Below, piece after piece: positions 18,658 to 27,456 of a DNA stretch of 45,492 bases. Where the stretch lies: the NCBI RefSeq assembly GCF_002104995.1, contig NW_024468315.1:1-45492 (forward strand), read 5' to 3'. Within the stretch, counting starts at the first letter, position 1, and each line of letters starts with the position of its first letter. The stretch comes from Linderina pennispora (Eukaryota > Kickxellomycota > Kickxellomycetes > Kickxellales > Kickxellaceae). The position numbers and the translations under genes were made by a program. Under the pieces are notes generated by a model that saw only the letters and a program-made list of their open reading frames with translations, was not told the origin of the DNA and did not search any database.

Positions 18658-21078
18658 ATGACTCGCACAGACTCAAAGACAAAGGGCAGTGGCAGATCAG
18701 GGGCGGGACATCTCGACAGCGTGGATTTTGCGCCGGCAGCGTACGTCGACCGGCTGTTCGGCTCGGAGGCGTCGCTGGAAGGCGTAGACATCGCAATCGC
18801 CAATGTGCGACACCGGCACGCAACCACCACGCAAGACATCCGGCACCTCCTCCGGCAGCAGTCGGCACAGGGCCGGCCGCCCGACGTAGCAGCGACCACA
18901 GCGGGCATTGCATTGCTGTACGAGCGGATCTCAGCCATGAAGGCCAAGGCGCGCGAGTCCGAGCGCACGGTCCAGGACATCACGCAGGATATCCGCGCGC
19001 TGGACTTTGCCAAGCGCAACCTGACGGCGGCCATGACCACAATGAAGCGGCTGCAGATGCTGGTGGCCTCGGTGGAGCATCTGCGAGTGCTGGCCAAGCA
19101 GCAGAGGTACAAGGAGGCGGCGCAGGCGGTCCTGGCGGTCAACGGGCTGCGCGAGGCGCTGGCTGGATATGAGCGTGTGGTGAGAGTTGCGCAGCTGGGC
19201 GATGCGGCGATGGCTCTGCAGATGCAGCTGGAGGCAGAAGTGTGCGGGGTGGTGGAGAAGGGGTTTGACATGCAGGGCGTGCTGGTGGGCGATGCGCAGG
19301 AGATGCACGATGCGTGCGTGTGCGCGGATGCGCTGGGCGCGGGCAGGCGGATCTGTGAGTTCTACAGCGCAGTGCAGATGCGGGCGTATGCGGCGCTGTT
19401 CATGGTTCAGGATGACGTGGCGCAGCTGGAGCATGTGGCCAGGCGGTATGCGTGGCTGCGGCGGATTCTGCGCAACTACGGCGACGCACACGCCGGGGTG
19501 TTTCCGGCGGCGTGGCGGGTGGACGAGCACGTGACGCGAGCCTTTGCCACAGCCACGCGCGACCAGCTGGCGGAGATCATGGCCACGCATGCACCGCTGG
19601 AGGTAGGGCATCTGCTGCAAGCGCTGGGCGACACGCTGGCGTTTGAGGCGCAGTGCGATAAGCGGTTCAACGAGCCCTCGGAGACGTTTGTGGGGGCAAT
19701 CTCGTGTGCCTTCGAGCCGTACATGTCTGTGTACATTGAGAGCGAGTCGGCCAAATACGCAGCACTGGTGCGACGCGTGCAGGGCGAGCCGCTGGCGGCC
19801 GATGACGACGCAGCGCTGAGTGTGCTGGCGTCGAGCACAGACATTCTGTACCAGTACCGCGAGTCGCTGCGGCAGTGCGCGGCGCTGACGACCGGAGCGG
19901 CGATGCTGGATCTGGCGCGCGTGTTCGACAAGTACCTGGGGGAGTATGCGCGCGACGTTCTGGAGCAGCGGCTGCCGCGGATTTCGGCGGACTCGGCACT
20001 GGCAGACCTGGGCCACGCCTGTCTGATCATCAACACGGCTGATTACTGCGCGTCGGCGGCTGCGCAGCTGGAGCAGAAGCTGGTAGAGCGGATTTCCGAG
20101 CCCCTGCGACCGCAGGTGTCGTTCAGCAAGAGCCGCGAGGCATTGCTAGGTGCTGCCAATGCAGGGGTGCGGGCGCTGGTGAATGGCGCCGAGGCCATGT
20201 GCGAGCCAGGGCTGGCGCAGCTGTCGCAGGTGTCGTGGGGCAGCGTGCGGGCAGTGGGCGACCAGTCGTCGCACGTGCTTCTGGTGGCATCAGCCCTGGA
20301 GGCAGCCGCGCAGGCATCGCAGCGGGCGCTCAGCAGCATGCGGTACTTTCGGACGTTCTGCGACAAGCTGGCCGCGCGCATTACGCAGCGGTACCTGGCG
20401 GCAATCCATAGCGCCCGGGTGGTGTCGGAGGAGGGCGCCGAGCAGCTCCTGTTGGATGCCCAGGCTCTGAAGGCTGCGCTGGCCGCTATGCCTGGGAAAA
20501 GCCCGCCGCCGGCGTATGCCAAGATCGTGGCCACAGGCATGGGCCGTATTGAGGCGCTGCTGAAGGCCATTTTGGCGCCGCCCGATCCGCCCGATGCGCT
20601 GGTCGACAGGTTCCTGCTGCTGTATGCCAGTGCGCCCAGAGATGTGTTCCAGCAGATCCTGGGGTTGAAAGGCATCCGCCCGGCTGACCAGCCGACGTAC
20701 TTCCGGACGCTGAGCAGGCGCCTGATGACGGACAAGGAGAAGCCAAAGCCCAACGAGCCAGCCCCGAAGGAGCCAGCCCTGAAGGAGCCAGCCCCGAAGG
20801 AGCCAGCCCTGAAGGAGCCAGCCCTGAAGGAGCCAGCCCTGAAGGAGCCAGCCCTGAAGGAGCCAGCCCCGAAGGAACCAGCAGTCAGGCAGAGCCCCGA
20901 TCCGCTGGGAATCACCGGTATGCCGGCCGGTATGTCGGCAAGCAGCAGCCCAAGCGAGCCCGACGACGACACATCCAACTCTCCGGTGCTCGCGTCGCTG
21001 GCCGCCAACGCAACAGCCACACGCACCAAAATCAACAACAACCTGCGCAAGCTGATGAGCAACATGCGCCGCACATAG
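18658..21078 (+). CDS. VPS53: GARP/EARP subunit Vps53
   Basis: 806 residues from the ATG at 18658; an in-frame ATG at 18589 would add 23 unconserved residues. Vps53 is a core subunit of the GARP tether, which captures endosome-derived vesicles at the trans-Golgi network. The N-terminal Vps53 signature is clear: FAPAAYVDRLFGSEASLEGVD, a coiled coil with QDITQDIRALDFAKRNLTAA and MKRLQMLVASVEHL, then ARRYAWLRRILRNYGDAHAG. A helical-rod C-terminal half follows (FLLLYASAPRDVFQQILGLKG). Beyond the usual end is a lineage-specific tail with eight tandem (P/L)KEPA pentapeptides and a Ser-rich acidic stretch, ending in a basic LRKLMSNMRRT. No intron and the frame is intact. It is convergent with the cyclin gene, the stop codons lying only 60 bp apart, so the 3'UTRs probably overlap. 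Confidence 0.88.
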   Translation: MTRTDSKTKGSGRSGAGHLDSVDFAPAAYVDRLFGSEASLEGVDIAIANVRHRHATTTQDIRHLLRQQSAQGRPPDVAATTAGIALLYERISAMKAKARESERTVQDITQDIRALDFAKRNLTAAMTTMKRLQMLVASVEHLRVLAKQQRYKEAAQAVLAVNGLREALAGYERVVRVAQLGDAAMALQMQLEAEVCGVVEKGFDMQGVLVGDAQEMHDACVCADALGAGRRICEFYSAVQMRAYAALFMVQDDVAQLEHVARRYAWLRRILRNYGDAHAGVFPAAWRVDEHVTRAFATATRDQLAEIMATHAPLEVGHLLQALGDTLAFEAQCDKRFNEPSETFVGAISCAFEPYMSVYIESESAKYAALVRRVQGEPLAADDDAALSVLASSTDILYQYRESLRQCAALTTGAAMLDLARVFDKYLGEYARDVLEQRLPRISADSALADLGHACLIINTADYCASAAAQLEQKLVERISEPLRPQVSFSKSREALLGAANAGVRALVNGAEAMCEPGLAQLSQVSWGSVRAVGDQSSHVLLVASALEAAAQASQRALSSMRYFRTFCDKLAARITQRYLAAIHSARVVSEEGAEQLLLDAQALKAALAAMPGKSPPPAYAKIVATGMGRIEALLKAILAPPDPPDALVDRFLLLYASAPRDVFQQILGLKGIRPADQPTYFRTLSRRLMTDKEKPKPNEPAPKEPALKEPAPKEPALKEPALKEPALKEPALKEPAPKEPAVRQSPDPLGITGMPAGMSASSSPSEPDDDTSNSPVLASLAANATATRTKINNNLRKLMSNMRRT
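20761..20880 (+). repeat. 15-bp tandem repeat x8 in VPS53
   Basis: Eight 15-bp units of the form GCC-C(C/T)G-AAG-GAG-CCA encode A(P/L)KEP repeats. Near-identical codon use points to recent expansion. The tract also keeps the antisense strand open (a GSFRA-type repeat), which creates a spurious long ORF there. Confidence 0.95.
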
Positions 21079-21137
21079 GGGCGTTTGTCCAAAAAAAGGT
21101 CTTTTATGTCTAAAATACAAGGGTGGTGGTTTTGTTG

Positions 21138-21944
21138 TCAGTTCATCGGCGACATGCTGGAGCCCGGCGAAGACGCAGGCGTCGGCGACACCTCGACTGC
21201 ATGCTCAGCACTGGCGCCAGCTAGGCGCGACTGGGCCTCGCGGGAATAAAACTCCAGCACCCACTGCACAATCTCGGCGACCTCGGCGCGGCTCACGTCC
21301 ACGCGGTCCAGCCATGCGTCATCAGCCACGGCATTGACCCGGTTGGCCAGCGATACGGCGGCACAGGCAATGGCGCGCGGCCCATGCACCACACACACGG
21401 GCAGCCGGAGGCAGTCGCCGATGAAGCTCCACGCCATCTGGCTCACGCGCCTCCCGAGCCTCAGCTCCTCGGCCAGCGCCGCAAGCTGCACGTGCGGATG
21501 CCCCACCACCATGTCAAAGCACAGGGCCTGCAGCAGGCTGATTTCGGTGCGCAGAATGACCGCCCGCCATTTGTCGAATTCGGCCGTGCCCGGCGCCGCC
21601 GTGCGCAGGCCCTTGGATGCGTAGTGGACGATGATTGGAATGAAGTCGTCCAGCTTGCGCAGCGTCTCCTCAGACTTGCACGCAAAGAACAGGCATGTCG
21701 CTGCGATGTTGTAGTGGTGGTAGTCGCGCAGCGAGTGCCGCATGAAGAACCGGTGCAGGAACACGCACGCCGTCGCTGAGGTTACCTGCGGGAGCTTCAG
21801 CTTGCGCGCTGCCGAGTATATCAGCGTGCAGGCCTTTGCGCGGTCCAGCTCCTCCCGCTCCACCGTCCACCCGCTGCCCACCGACGGGGTGCGTCCCAGG
21901 TCCTCGCGCGTGAACTGCCAATCCGTCGCTTCCTGACTCTGCAT
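21138..21944 (-). CDS. Cyclin K/T-like (CTD-kinase type) cyclin
   Basis: 268 residues, single exon. Cyclins of this group (cyclin K/T, yeast Ctk2/Bur2, fission yeast Pch1) activate Cdk9/Cdk12-type kinases that phosphorylate the RNA polymerase II CTD. The start has the family pattern WQFTREDLGRTPSV. The first cyclin box follows with RAKACTLIYSAARKLKLP, TACVFLHRFFMRHSL and YNIAATCLFFACKSEETLRKLDD. A linker with ISLLQALCFDMVVGHPHVQL and a second cyclin fold with ACAAVSLANRVN come next. The C-terminal 30 residues are a low-complexity Ser/Pro tail. The ATG at 21944 is used because the conserved W-FT motif starts nine residues later. Which of K, T or L it equals cannot be fixed by eye; K/Ctk2-like seems closest. 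Confidence 0.85.
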   Translation of the reverse strand: MQSQEATDWQFTREDLGRTPSVGSGWTVEREELDRAKACTLIYSAARKLKLPQVTSATACVFLHRFFMRHSLRDYHHYNIAATCLFFACKSEETLRKLDDFIPIIVHYASKGLRTAAPGTAEFDKWRAVILRTEISLLQALCFDMVVGHPHVQLAALAEELRLGRRVSQMAWSFIGDCLRLPVCVVHGPRAIACAAVSLANRVNAVADDAWLDRVDVSRAEVAEIVQWVLEFYSREAQSRLAGASAEHAVEVSPTPASSPGSSMSPMN

Positions 21945-22210
21945 TTGTAGGCCCGCGTTTTTATTCCCTCCCCTTGGTTTGCCGTGGTTAACAAGCCCTT
22001 CTTTTTGGTCAAACTACTAACGTGCAGCGTCTAGAACAAGGTCCAAGAAACCGCAGCGCACGCCGAATTAAATGAACGCTAAGCCAGCCAAAAAAGAGTG
22101 TGAAATGCAGCAGCAGTGAAATAAAAAATTTTCCCTTTAAAAAAACTCTGGACAGCCCTTTGAACTATGCTGTGGCCTGCAGCTTTAGCTCAGCATACAT
22201 CCCCCGCCTG

Positions 22211-22582
22211 TCAATACACAAACACCGCAAACACCACTGCCACGCACCTCAGCGACTCGCTGACAAAGGTCTCCTGCACAACGCAGTCCGACTCCTTATC
22301 CCACAGCGCGCTCGACCCCATGCGCGCGCCCTGCCCGGTGTTCTGGAAGATGCTGACATTGCTGACGAATTTGTACCGCTCCATCCCAGACTCCTTGCTC
22401 AGCCGCGTGTTGATCTGCTCGCCCACCGTCTTTGTCAGCTCCGCCATGTCCTCGGCCTCGTACTTTTTGTCGCCCAGCTCTGCCCGCAGAACCTCTGCAA
22501 TCACCGGCTTGGCTGTCGCTGCGCGGAACTTGTACATGTAGTCGGGCCGCACGAGCGTGCTGCTGGATTGAGATGCCGCCAT
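22211..22582 (-). CDS. Tctex1-family dynein light chain
   Basis: 123 residues, single exon. Tctex/DYNLT light chains dimerise and bind dynein intermediate chains, linking cargo to the motor. Visible: PDYMYKFRAATAKPVIAEVL, EAEDMAELTKTVGEQIN, then the beta-strand half with RYKFVSNVSIFQNTGQGARM, a LWDKESDCVVQETF turn and SESLRCVAVVFAVFVY at the end. The ETF-x-SESLRCVxxVFxxFxY ending resembles the DYNLT2B/TCTEX1D2 subgroup (ending in FxxFYY) more than DYNLT1. The first 10 residues are unconserved. It is followed 160 bp upstream by APRT on the same strand. The family is clear; the subgroup is tentative. Confidence 0.87.
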   Translation of the reverse strand: MAASQSSSTLVRPDYMYKFRAATAKPVIAEVLRAELGDKKYEAEDMAELTKTVGEQINTRLSKESGMERYKFVSNVSIFQNTGQGARMGSSALWDKESDCVVQETFVSESLRCVAVVFAVFVY

Positions 22583-22742
22583 GTGTATACGAAAATGTGT
22601 TTATCGCTGCTGAACCTGTTCCTTTCCCTCGTCCTCTCTCCCTTCCGCCAAGATCCTCAAAAAAAAAAAACTAGGCTGTGTATGTGCATCCAGACACACT
22701 ATGGTTCATGAAAACGAAATAAAGAAAACTCTTTGTATTGCT

Positions 22743-23273
22743 CTAGCACTCGATAAGAGCATAGGTCGGCGCCCGCAGCTTCTTGTCGCCCTCCAGACCA
22801 ACAAGCTTGATCACAAAGGCATTCAGAATGACGTTGCCCTGCAGCTTCGCAACCAGGTCCTCGGCGCCCTTGCAGCTGCCGCCGGTCGCCAGCAGGTCAT
22901 CGACAATAACCACGTTCTGGCCCTTCTTGATCGAGTCGGCCTGCATGTCGAACACATCCGGCCCGTACTCCTTCACGTACGTCGCGCTGACCACGTTGCC
23001 CGGCAGCTTGCCCTGCTTGCGCACAGGCACAAACGGCACATCCAGCTTCAGCGCAATCAGCGGGCCGAACAGGAACCCGCGCGCATCCAATCCGACAATC
23101 ACGTCCGCGCGCTTGTCCAGCGACCGGATCCGCTCCACAAAGTGCTCCACCAGGCACTCCACCGCTGCCGGATGGTGGAAAATGGGGAAGATGTCCCGGA
23201 ACAGAATGCCCTTCTCTGGGAAATCCGGGTACTCGGCAACAAGCGCCTTGACCTGCTCAATCGTAAACGACAT
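22743..23273 (-). CDS. APT1: Adenine phosphoribosyltransferase
   Basis: 176 residues, single exon. It converts adenine plus PRPP to AMP in purine salvage in the cytosol. Family features in order: YPDFPEKGILFRDIFPIF at residues about 15-32, the IVGLDARGFLFGP substrate loop and the PVRKQGKLPG segment. The type I PRTase PRPP-binding motif VVIVDDLLATGGS follows at about residues 122-134, then KLVGLEGDKKL near the end. All expected catalytic residues seem to be present and the length is standard. A TATA element (23355-23363) lies 82 bp upstream. The reading frame is intact. Confidence 0.95.
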   Translation of the reverse strand: MSFTIEQVKALVAEYPDFPEKGILFRDIFPIFHHPAAVECLVEHFVERIRSLDKRADVIVGLDARGFLFGPLIALKLDVPFVPVRKQGKLPGNVVSATYVKEYGPDVFDMQADSIKKGQNVVIVDDLLATGGSCKGAEDLVAKLQGNVILNAFVIKLVGLEGDKKLRAPTYALIEC

Positions 23274-23354
23274 TGTATAGTGAAAAATGGTTGGAAAAAA
23301 GTACTATTCTGCAGAGCAAAAGGGCGATTGCGCCCAGGCCGATGTGCTCGCCCT

Positions 23355-23363
23355 CTATTTATA
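23355..23363 (-). promoter_or_regulatory. TATA box of adenine phosphoribosyltransferase gene
   Basis: Read minus, TATAAATAG lies 82 bases upstream of the ATG at 23273, at normal fungal spacing. Confidence 0.55.
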
Positions 23364-23649
23364 CCCACCGCCTGCACCGGCTGTCCATGCACGAGCGACA
23401 GTCGGCTGGACGGAGATTTTCGCTCACCAAATCCCACCCTGTGAAAAAAATTTTCACACTTGGTCCCCAGTCGCTGAACCCAGAATCACACCCGCCACGC
23501 CCAGTCCGCTGCACCAAAGCGCCTGGTACCGCCCACACGGCACGTCTGTTACCTTGGAGGGGATTTAGCCCTTGGGGCTGCATTTAAAAGCATTTACGAC
23601 ACATACAGAAAAAAAGAGGGGTGGCTACAAAATAAAGCAGAAAAATAGT

Positions 23650-26600
23650 TCAGATGTCAAAGTCGATCAGGCCCTCCAGCTCCTTCTCCAGCGCATCCAC
23701 GCCGACCTGCCAGTCAAGCAGCGGCTGGTTCTGCTGCAGCGCGCCTGTCACAGTTGGGTCCGCAAGCAGCTGGCTCACATCAAGATCCGTCAGCCCGGTG
23801 CCCGAGGGCGGGTTCGACGGCAGACTCAGTGCCATCGCCAGACTGTCCTGCGAGCCTGAAAGAAGCTTGTCCAGCTGAGGCCTGCTGTTGCCAGCAGCGG
23901 CTGCTGGCTTGCCCACGGCAGTGTCACCGCTCAGCCGGCTGCTGGCAGCGTTGCCCGCCTTGGTGCTGCCATACGTGCTCTTCCGGCTGCCCGTTGCCCC
24001 CGCCAGACCCGGCGGCGGGCGCGCAACCGGAGGACGGCCCTGCGGCGCAACCCCAGCTGCTTCCTTTGGCGCGTCGGCGCTGCCCAGCACGCTGCTGTCG
24101 TCATGCATAATTGTAATGGTCGACGATGAGCCGTGGTCGATTTCGCGGGTGCCGCTAGCCGCCCTGCTGGTGCCAATCAAAGTGCGGCCGCCGCGGGCGT
24201 TGCTTGTTGCAAGAGGCACCGGCGCCGCAGTACCAGTTGCGGGAGCATTGCTGAGGCCCAGGAGAACGTCATCGCCAAACAGCCCGCCGAATCCGGCATC
24301 GCCGTCAAGCGACGAGTACGGATCGCCGTCGCCGCCCGGATTGGCACTGGCAATCGACTCCAGCAGCGCCGAAAAGTCATTGTCCATCGGCAGGTCCACA
24401 AGTTCGCTCAGTGGGGTAGCAGTGAGGCTCATAGCCCCTGCCTGGTGCGACGCATTGCCACCGGCTGCCGCTGACACGCCGGCAGCAAGCGAGCTGCTGG
24501 CCACCCCCGACACAAGCGCCGCTGACACCTCATCCAGCGTTCCAAGTCCCATGTCCACCAGCGCCTGCCCGACAAAATCGGCCGCCGCGCTGCTGCCAAT
24601 CATGTCGGCTGCCGCTGCGGTGTCTGCATCCGCTCCGCTCAGCATGTTGGAAAGCTGCGCCAGCGACCACTGCGGGGGCGGGTCAGACAGGAACCGCGAG
24701 ATGTCATCCATCTGCTGCTGCTGCTGCTGCTGCCGCGAGCATAGCTCAGGGGCAATTGACAGCGGCGCTCCCACACCGGCCGTGCCCTGAGGCGGCTTCA
24801 GGCTGTAGATCGACTCGGGCAGAGGCAGCCCCAGGAAGTCTGACGAAAGGACGTCGGTGTGCACAACCTGCTCATTGTCGTTGCCGCCGGCACCCTTGGC
24901 CTTGGACCCGCGGGGACGCCCGCGCACATTACGGCGAGCAGGAGTCACCATGGGCGAAATGTTGGTCTCGCTCTGCGCCAGACGCGGTGCAACGCTGGCC
25001 AAGTCCCTGCGCTTGCCTACGCTGCCCTGGCGGTGGAACCGGGTAGCCTCTGAGACATCCGAAATTGACATGGTGACCTCGCTGCTGGTATCACGCCCCG
25101 TGGGGACCTTGCTGTTGCGCCCCGCTGCACGCTTGCCGCGCATGCGTTGCACAATTGGCTCATCCTCCGTCTCAGACCCATCATCGGGCACGCCGGCCAG
25201 AAGAGTCGCAAGTCTGTGCGACTGCGGCGACATGATGTTGCCCTCGCTGCCCAGCCCAACCTGGTGCTCTGGCGTCGTCTCCCTGCCAAGCATCGCTGCT
25301 CTGTGGTCCATGCCGTCCTCGCACCGCGGGCAGAAGAACTCGTCGGGAAGATTCTCCTCGTCAATGCCCACACACTCAATGTGCAGCCAGAGACTGCAGT
25401 GGTCGCACTGCACCATGGGCAGGTCATCGCGGGCGCCCACAGGCCGGTCATGGCGCGGTCCACACACACAGTGGATGATGTGCTGCTCATTCTCGTCGGC
25501 CGAATAAAGCAGCGCCTCGAGCCGCGACGAGCAGTGCTGCTCGTGAGAGGCAAGCTTCGAGTGATACTTGTACTGCTTGCCACAGTACTTGCACTCGGAG
25601 ATAGGCCGGGGCGCCTTGGCTGCCGCTGCACCGCTGTTGTCATGGGAAGACGACGACTTTGCCGCCGTGCGCTTGGATGCAGGGCGTCCGCGCCCGCTCG
25701 TGGTCTTTTGCTCAGACACCGCCGCTTCAAACGCCGCCTGCGCCTTACGGACCGTGCGAGCCATATCCGAGAACCGGGACTCAGTGCGCTCGACCTGCTC
25801 GCGATGGAGCTGGTCCAACCCGTTTCTTTGTAGGCTAAAAATCCCGCGAGGGTCACCGATGACCGGGCAGCGCGGTCCCAGTACGGGGTCATAGTCGAGC
25901 AGGCCTCCAATCTCTGCCGCGACCGACGAGTCAAAGTTGAGAGCACGCTTTGCTGAGCGCTTGGACGACGCACGCTGGTAGGCGGACGCCAGGATGCCAG
26001 AGAAGGCTGTGCCAGGGACCCGTGGCCCAGTGCTCGGAGGGGTTGGGTGCATAGACTCACCGGTGCTACACGCAACACCTTTGAACAACTCGTAGGCAGG
26101 CGACGAGCTCCGGAAGCCAGCGCGATCCAGGGGCGAGATCGCAATTGGCGACGACTCCACAGGCGAGACCGGCAGCGACATATGACCGTCGTTGCCCACC
26201 TGACCCGCGGCAGTAGAGGAGGCGGTCTCGGCAGTAGACGGCTGAGATGAGGTTGCATTGCTTGCACGGTGCAGTCCAGAGAAATCAAGCGGCTTCAGGT
26301 TACGCTTGGGCAGGCGCCGAAGCCGCACGTTGTTGCTGGTATGGCTCCCTGCCCTTATCACAATGTTACTGCCGTTGTTGTTGTCGGCGACAACATGGAC
26401 TATCCGTGAGCGCAGCGTGCCACCAGCCTGTGGATAGTTGTCGCTGCTGAAGCTGCCGAGCGGCGGAGGCAGTGCATATTTTGGCTGCTGTGCGCTGCGC
26501 AGAAAAGAGATATCGACTTTTTGAGCAACTCGGCGAGGGTTGGCAGGCATCCGCTTGGAACCTCTGGGAGATTTGCCGGCGAGTGCCGTGGTCCGCCGAT

Positions 26601-26898
26601 ACTTGTTCTGGGACATTTGCTGCGCGGCCATGCCCAAAAGTGTCGGCTTTTGTTTTCTCGAGCCTGCGCCACCGTGGACGGCTGCGGCGGCGGCAGCGTC
26701 AAGGTCAAACGACGGCGGGATGTTCTCTGCATTATCCAGTGACCGCTTGTGAGACAGCGCAGCGCCGTGGCCAAGCACGATGTCGCCGCTGTTGAACCCG
26801 CTCGAGAGGCTCTCGGCTCCACCACCTCCGCAGCTGCTCATATCGCTGGCCATCACAGCGTTGGCCCTGTTTGCAAGGGCCGCAAGTTTCCTGGCCAT
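23650..26898 (-). CDS. C2HC plus PHD-finger nuclear protein
   Basis: 1,082 residues in one exon; probably a chromatin reader or transcription regulator. A zinc-finger-like CKYCGKQYKYHSKLASHEQHC block (about residues 435-455, C-x2-C-x12-H-x4-C) is followed by a PHD finger (about 473-523). The PHD ligands are CVC, CDHC, HIEC and CPRC, with the usual LWLHIEC core. PHD fingers read histone H3 tails. Two AT-hook-like motifs flank these domains (SGRGRPASKR near 405, VRGRPRGSKAKG near 660). The rest is disordered, with a seven-Gln run and an acidic, hydrophobic C-terminus (LEKELEGLIDFDI) resembling a transactivation domain. I do not recognise a named orthologue. The frame is intact over 3.2 kb, which argues that indels elsewhere are local. 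Confidence 0.82.
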   Translation of the reverse strand: MARKLAALANRANAVMASDMSSCGGGGAESLSSGFNSGDIVLGHGAALSHKRSLDNAENIPPSFDLDAAAAAAVHGGAGSRKQKPTLLGMAAQQMSQNKYRRTTALAGKSPRGSKRMPANPRRVAQKVDISFLRSAQQPKYALPPPLGSFSSDNYPQAGGTLRSRIVHVVADNNNGSNIVIRAGSHTSNNVRLRRLPKRNLKPLDFSGLHRASNATSSQPSTAETASSTAAGQVGNDGHMSLPVSPVESSPIAISPLDRAGFRSSSPAYELFKGVACSTGESMHPTPPSTGPRVPGTAFSGILASAYQRASSKRSAKRALNFDSSVAAEIGGLLDYDPVLGPRCPVIGDPRGIFSLQRNGLDQLHREQVERTESRFSDMARTVRKAQAAFEAAVSEQKTTSGRGRPASKRTAAKSSSSHDNSGAAAAKAPRPISECKYCGKQYKYHSKLASHEQHCSSRLEALLYSADENEQHIIHCVCGPRHDRPVGARDDLPMVQCDHCSLWLHIECVGIDEENLPDEFFCPRCEDGMDHRAAMLGRETTPEHQVGLGSEGNIMSPQSHRLATLLAGVPDDGSETEDEPIVQRMRGKRAAGRNSKVPTGRDTSSEVTMSISDVSEATRFHRQGSVGKRRDLASVAPRLAQSETNISPMVTPARRNVRGRPRGSKAKGAGGNDNEQVVHTDVLSSDFLGLPLPESIYSLKPPQGTAGVGAPLSIAPELCSRQQQQQQQMDDISRFLSDPPPQWSLAQLSNMLSGADADTAAAADMIGSSAAADFVGQALVDMGLGTLDEVSAALVSGVASSSLAAGVSAAAGGNASHQAGAMSLTATPLSELVDLPMDNDFSALLESIASANPGGDGDPYSSLDGDAGFGGLFGDDVLLGLSNAPATGTAAPVPLATSNARGGRTLIGTSRAASGTREIDHGSSSTITIMHDDSSVLGSADAPKEAAGVAPQGRPPVARPPPGLAGATGSRKSTYGSTKAGNAASSRLSGDTAVGKPAAAAGNSRPQLDKLLSGSQDSLAMALSLPSNPPSGTGLTDLDVSQLLADPTVTGALQQNQPLLDWQVGVDALEKELEGLIDFDI

Positions 26899-27162
26899 GC
26901 TTTTTCCAGAGATGAAAATATAGCCGTTGCGGGTTTACCTAGCAGACTAGAGTCAGGGCTTTGTTTTGGTCAGTTTCGATGAAAATATGCGAATGAGAAA
27001 GTGCTATGAAAAGATTGGGTGGTGTGAAGGAGAAATGCAACAAGAGAGGAAAAGAAGAGCCCCAAGGCGCAATAGTAGTAAAAATTTGAGGCTCTACAGA
27101 CAAAAAATTGTGACGAGCTGTGTTACAAAAAAAGCGCTGAGCCACCCGCGCGTGTCATTACG

Positions 27163-27306
27163 AAGGATGGCCGAGTGGCCTAACATCTTCCCCAGATATC
27201 GCTCCCACCATATATTGAAGGCGGGGGAGATGCGAGCCAGATATCTCGGAGGCACCAGTTTCTGCTCGCAAGCTCTACAAGGCCATTAGCTAAAAAAAAA
27301 AAAAAA
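27163..27306 (+). other. Candidate structured or SINE-like element with poly(A) end
   Basis: It begins with GGATGGCCGAGTGG, which matches a tRNA-Leu/Ser A box. Then comes a 10-bp stem (27184-27193 with 27223-27232, CATCTTCCCC / GGGGGAGATG, one G-T pair), and the element ends in a run of 16 A. An A-box head with a poly(A) tail is SINE-like. I find no B box, no D-stem closure and no target-site duplication, so it is not a tRNA and only a weak SINE candidate. Confidence 0.25.
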
Positions 27307-27417
27307 ACATACGCAAACAAACCGCCGGTACACGACACCCCTCCCACGCGCATCTTTCGCGCTCGCGTTCCACAAAAGGGCTCAATGGCAGGAAATTAGT
27401 GCACTACCACATGAAGC

Positions 27418-27456
27418 GCCGGCTTGCAAGGCCGGTTGGGATGGGGTAGATCCCAA
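27418..27456. other. Two adjacent perfect hairpins
   Basis: CCGGC-TTGCAAG-GCCGG (27419-27435, 5-bp stem, 7-nt loop) is followed directly by TTGGGAT-GGGGTAG-ATCCCAA (27436-27456, 7-bp stem, 7-nt loop). They lie 110 bp from a 16-A run, which would be a T-run terminator for a minus-strand RNA polymerase III transcript. It may be part of a non-coding RNA; there is no family match. Confidence 0.3.

Noticed and set aside
20043-21120. Long minus-strand ORFs opposite VPS53
   Set aside because: They are shadows of the GC-rich coding strand; the repetitive GSFRA part mirrors the KEPA repeat.
27163-27290. tRNA-Leu/Ser gene
   Set aside because: The A box matches, but the D-stem does not close, there is no T-arm B box, and no matching 3' acceptor strand follows.
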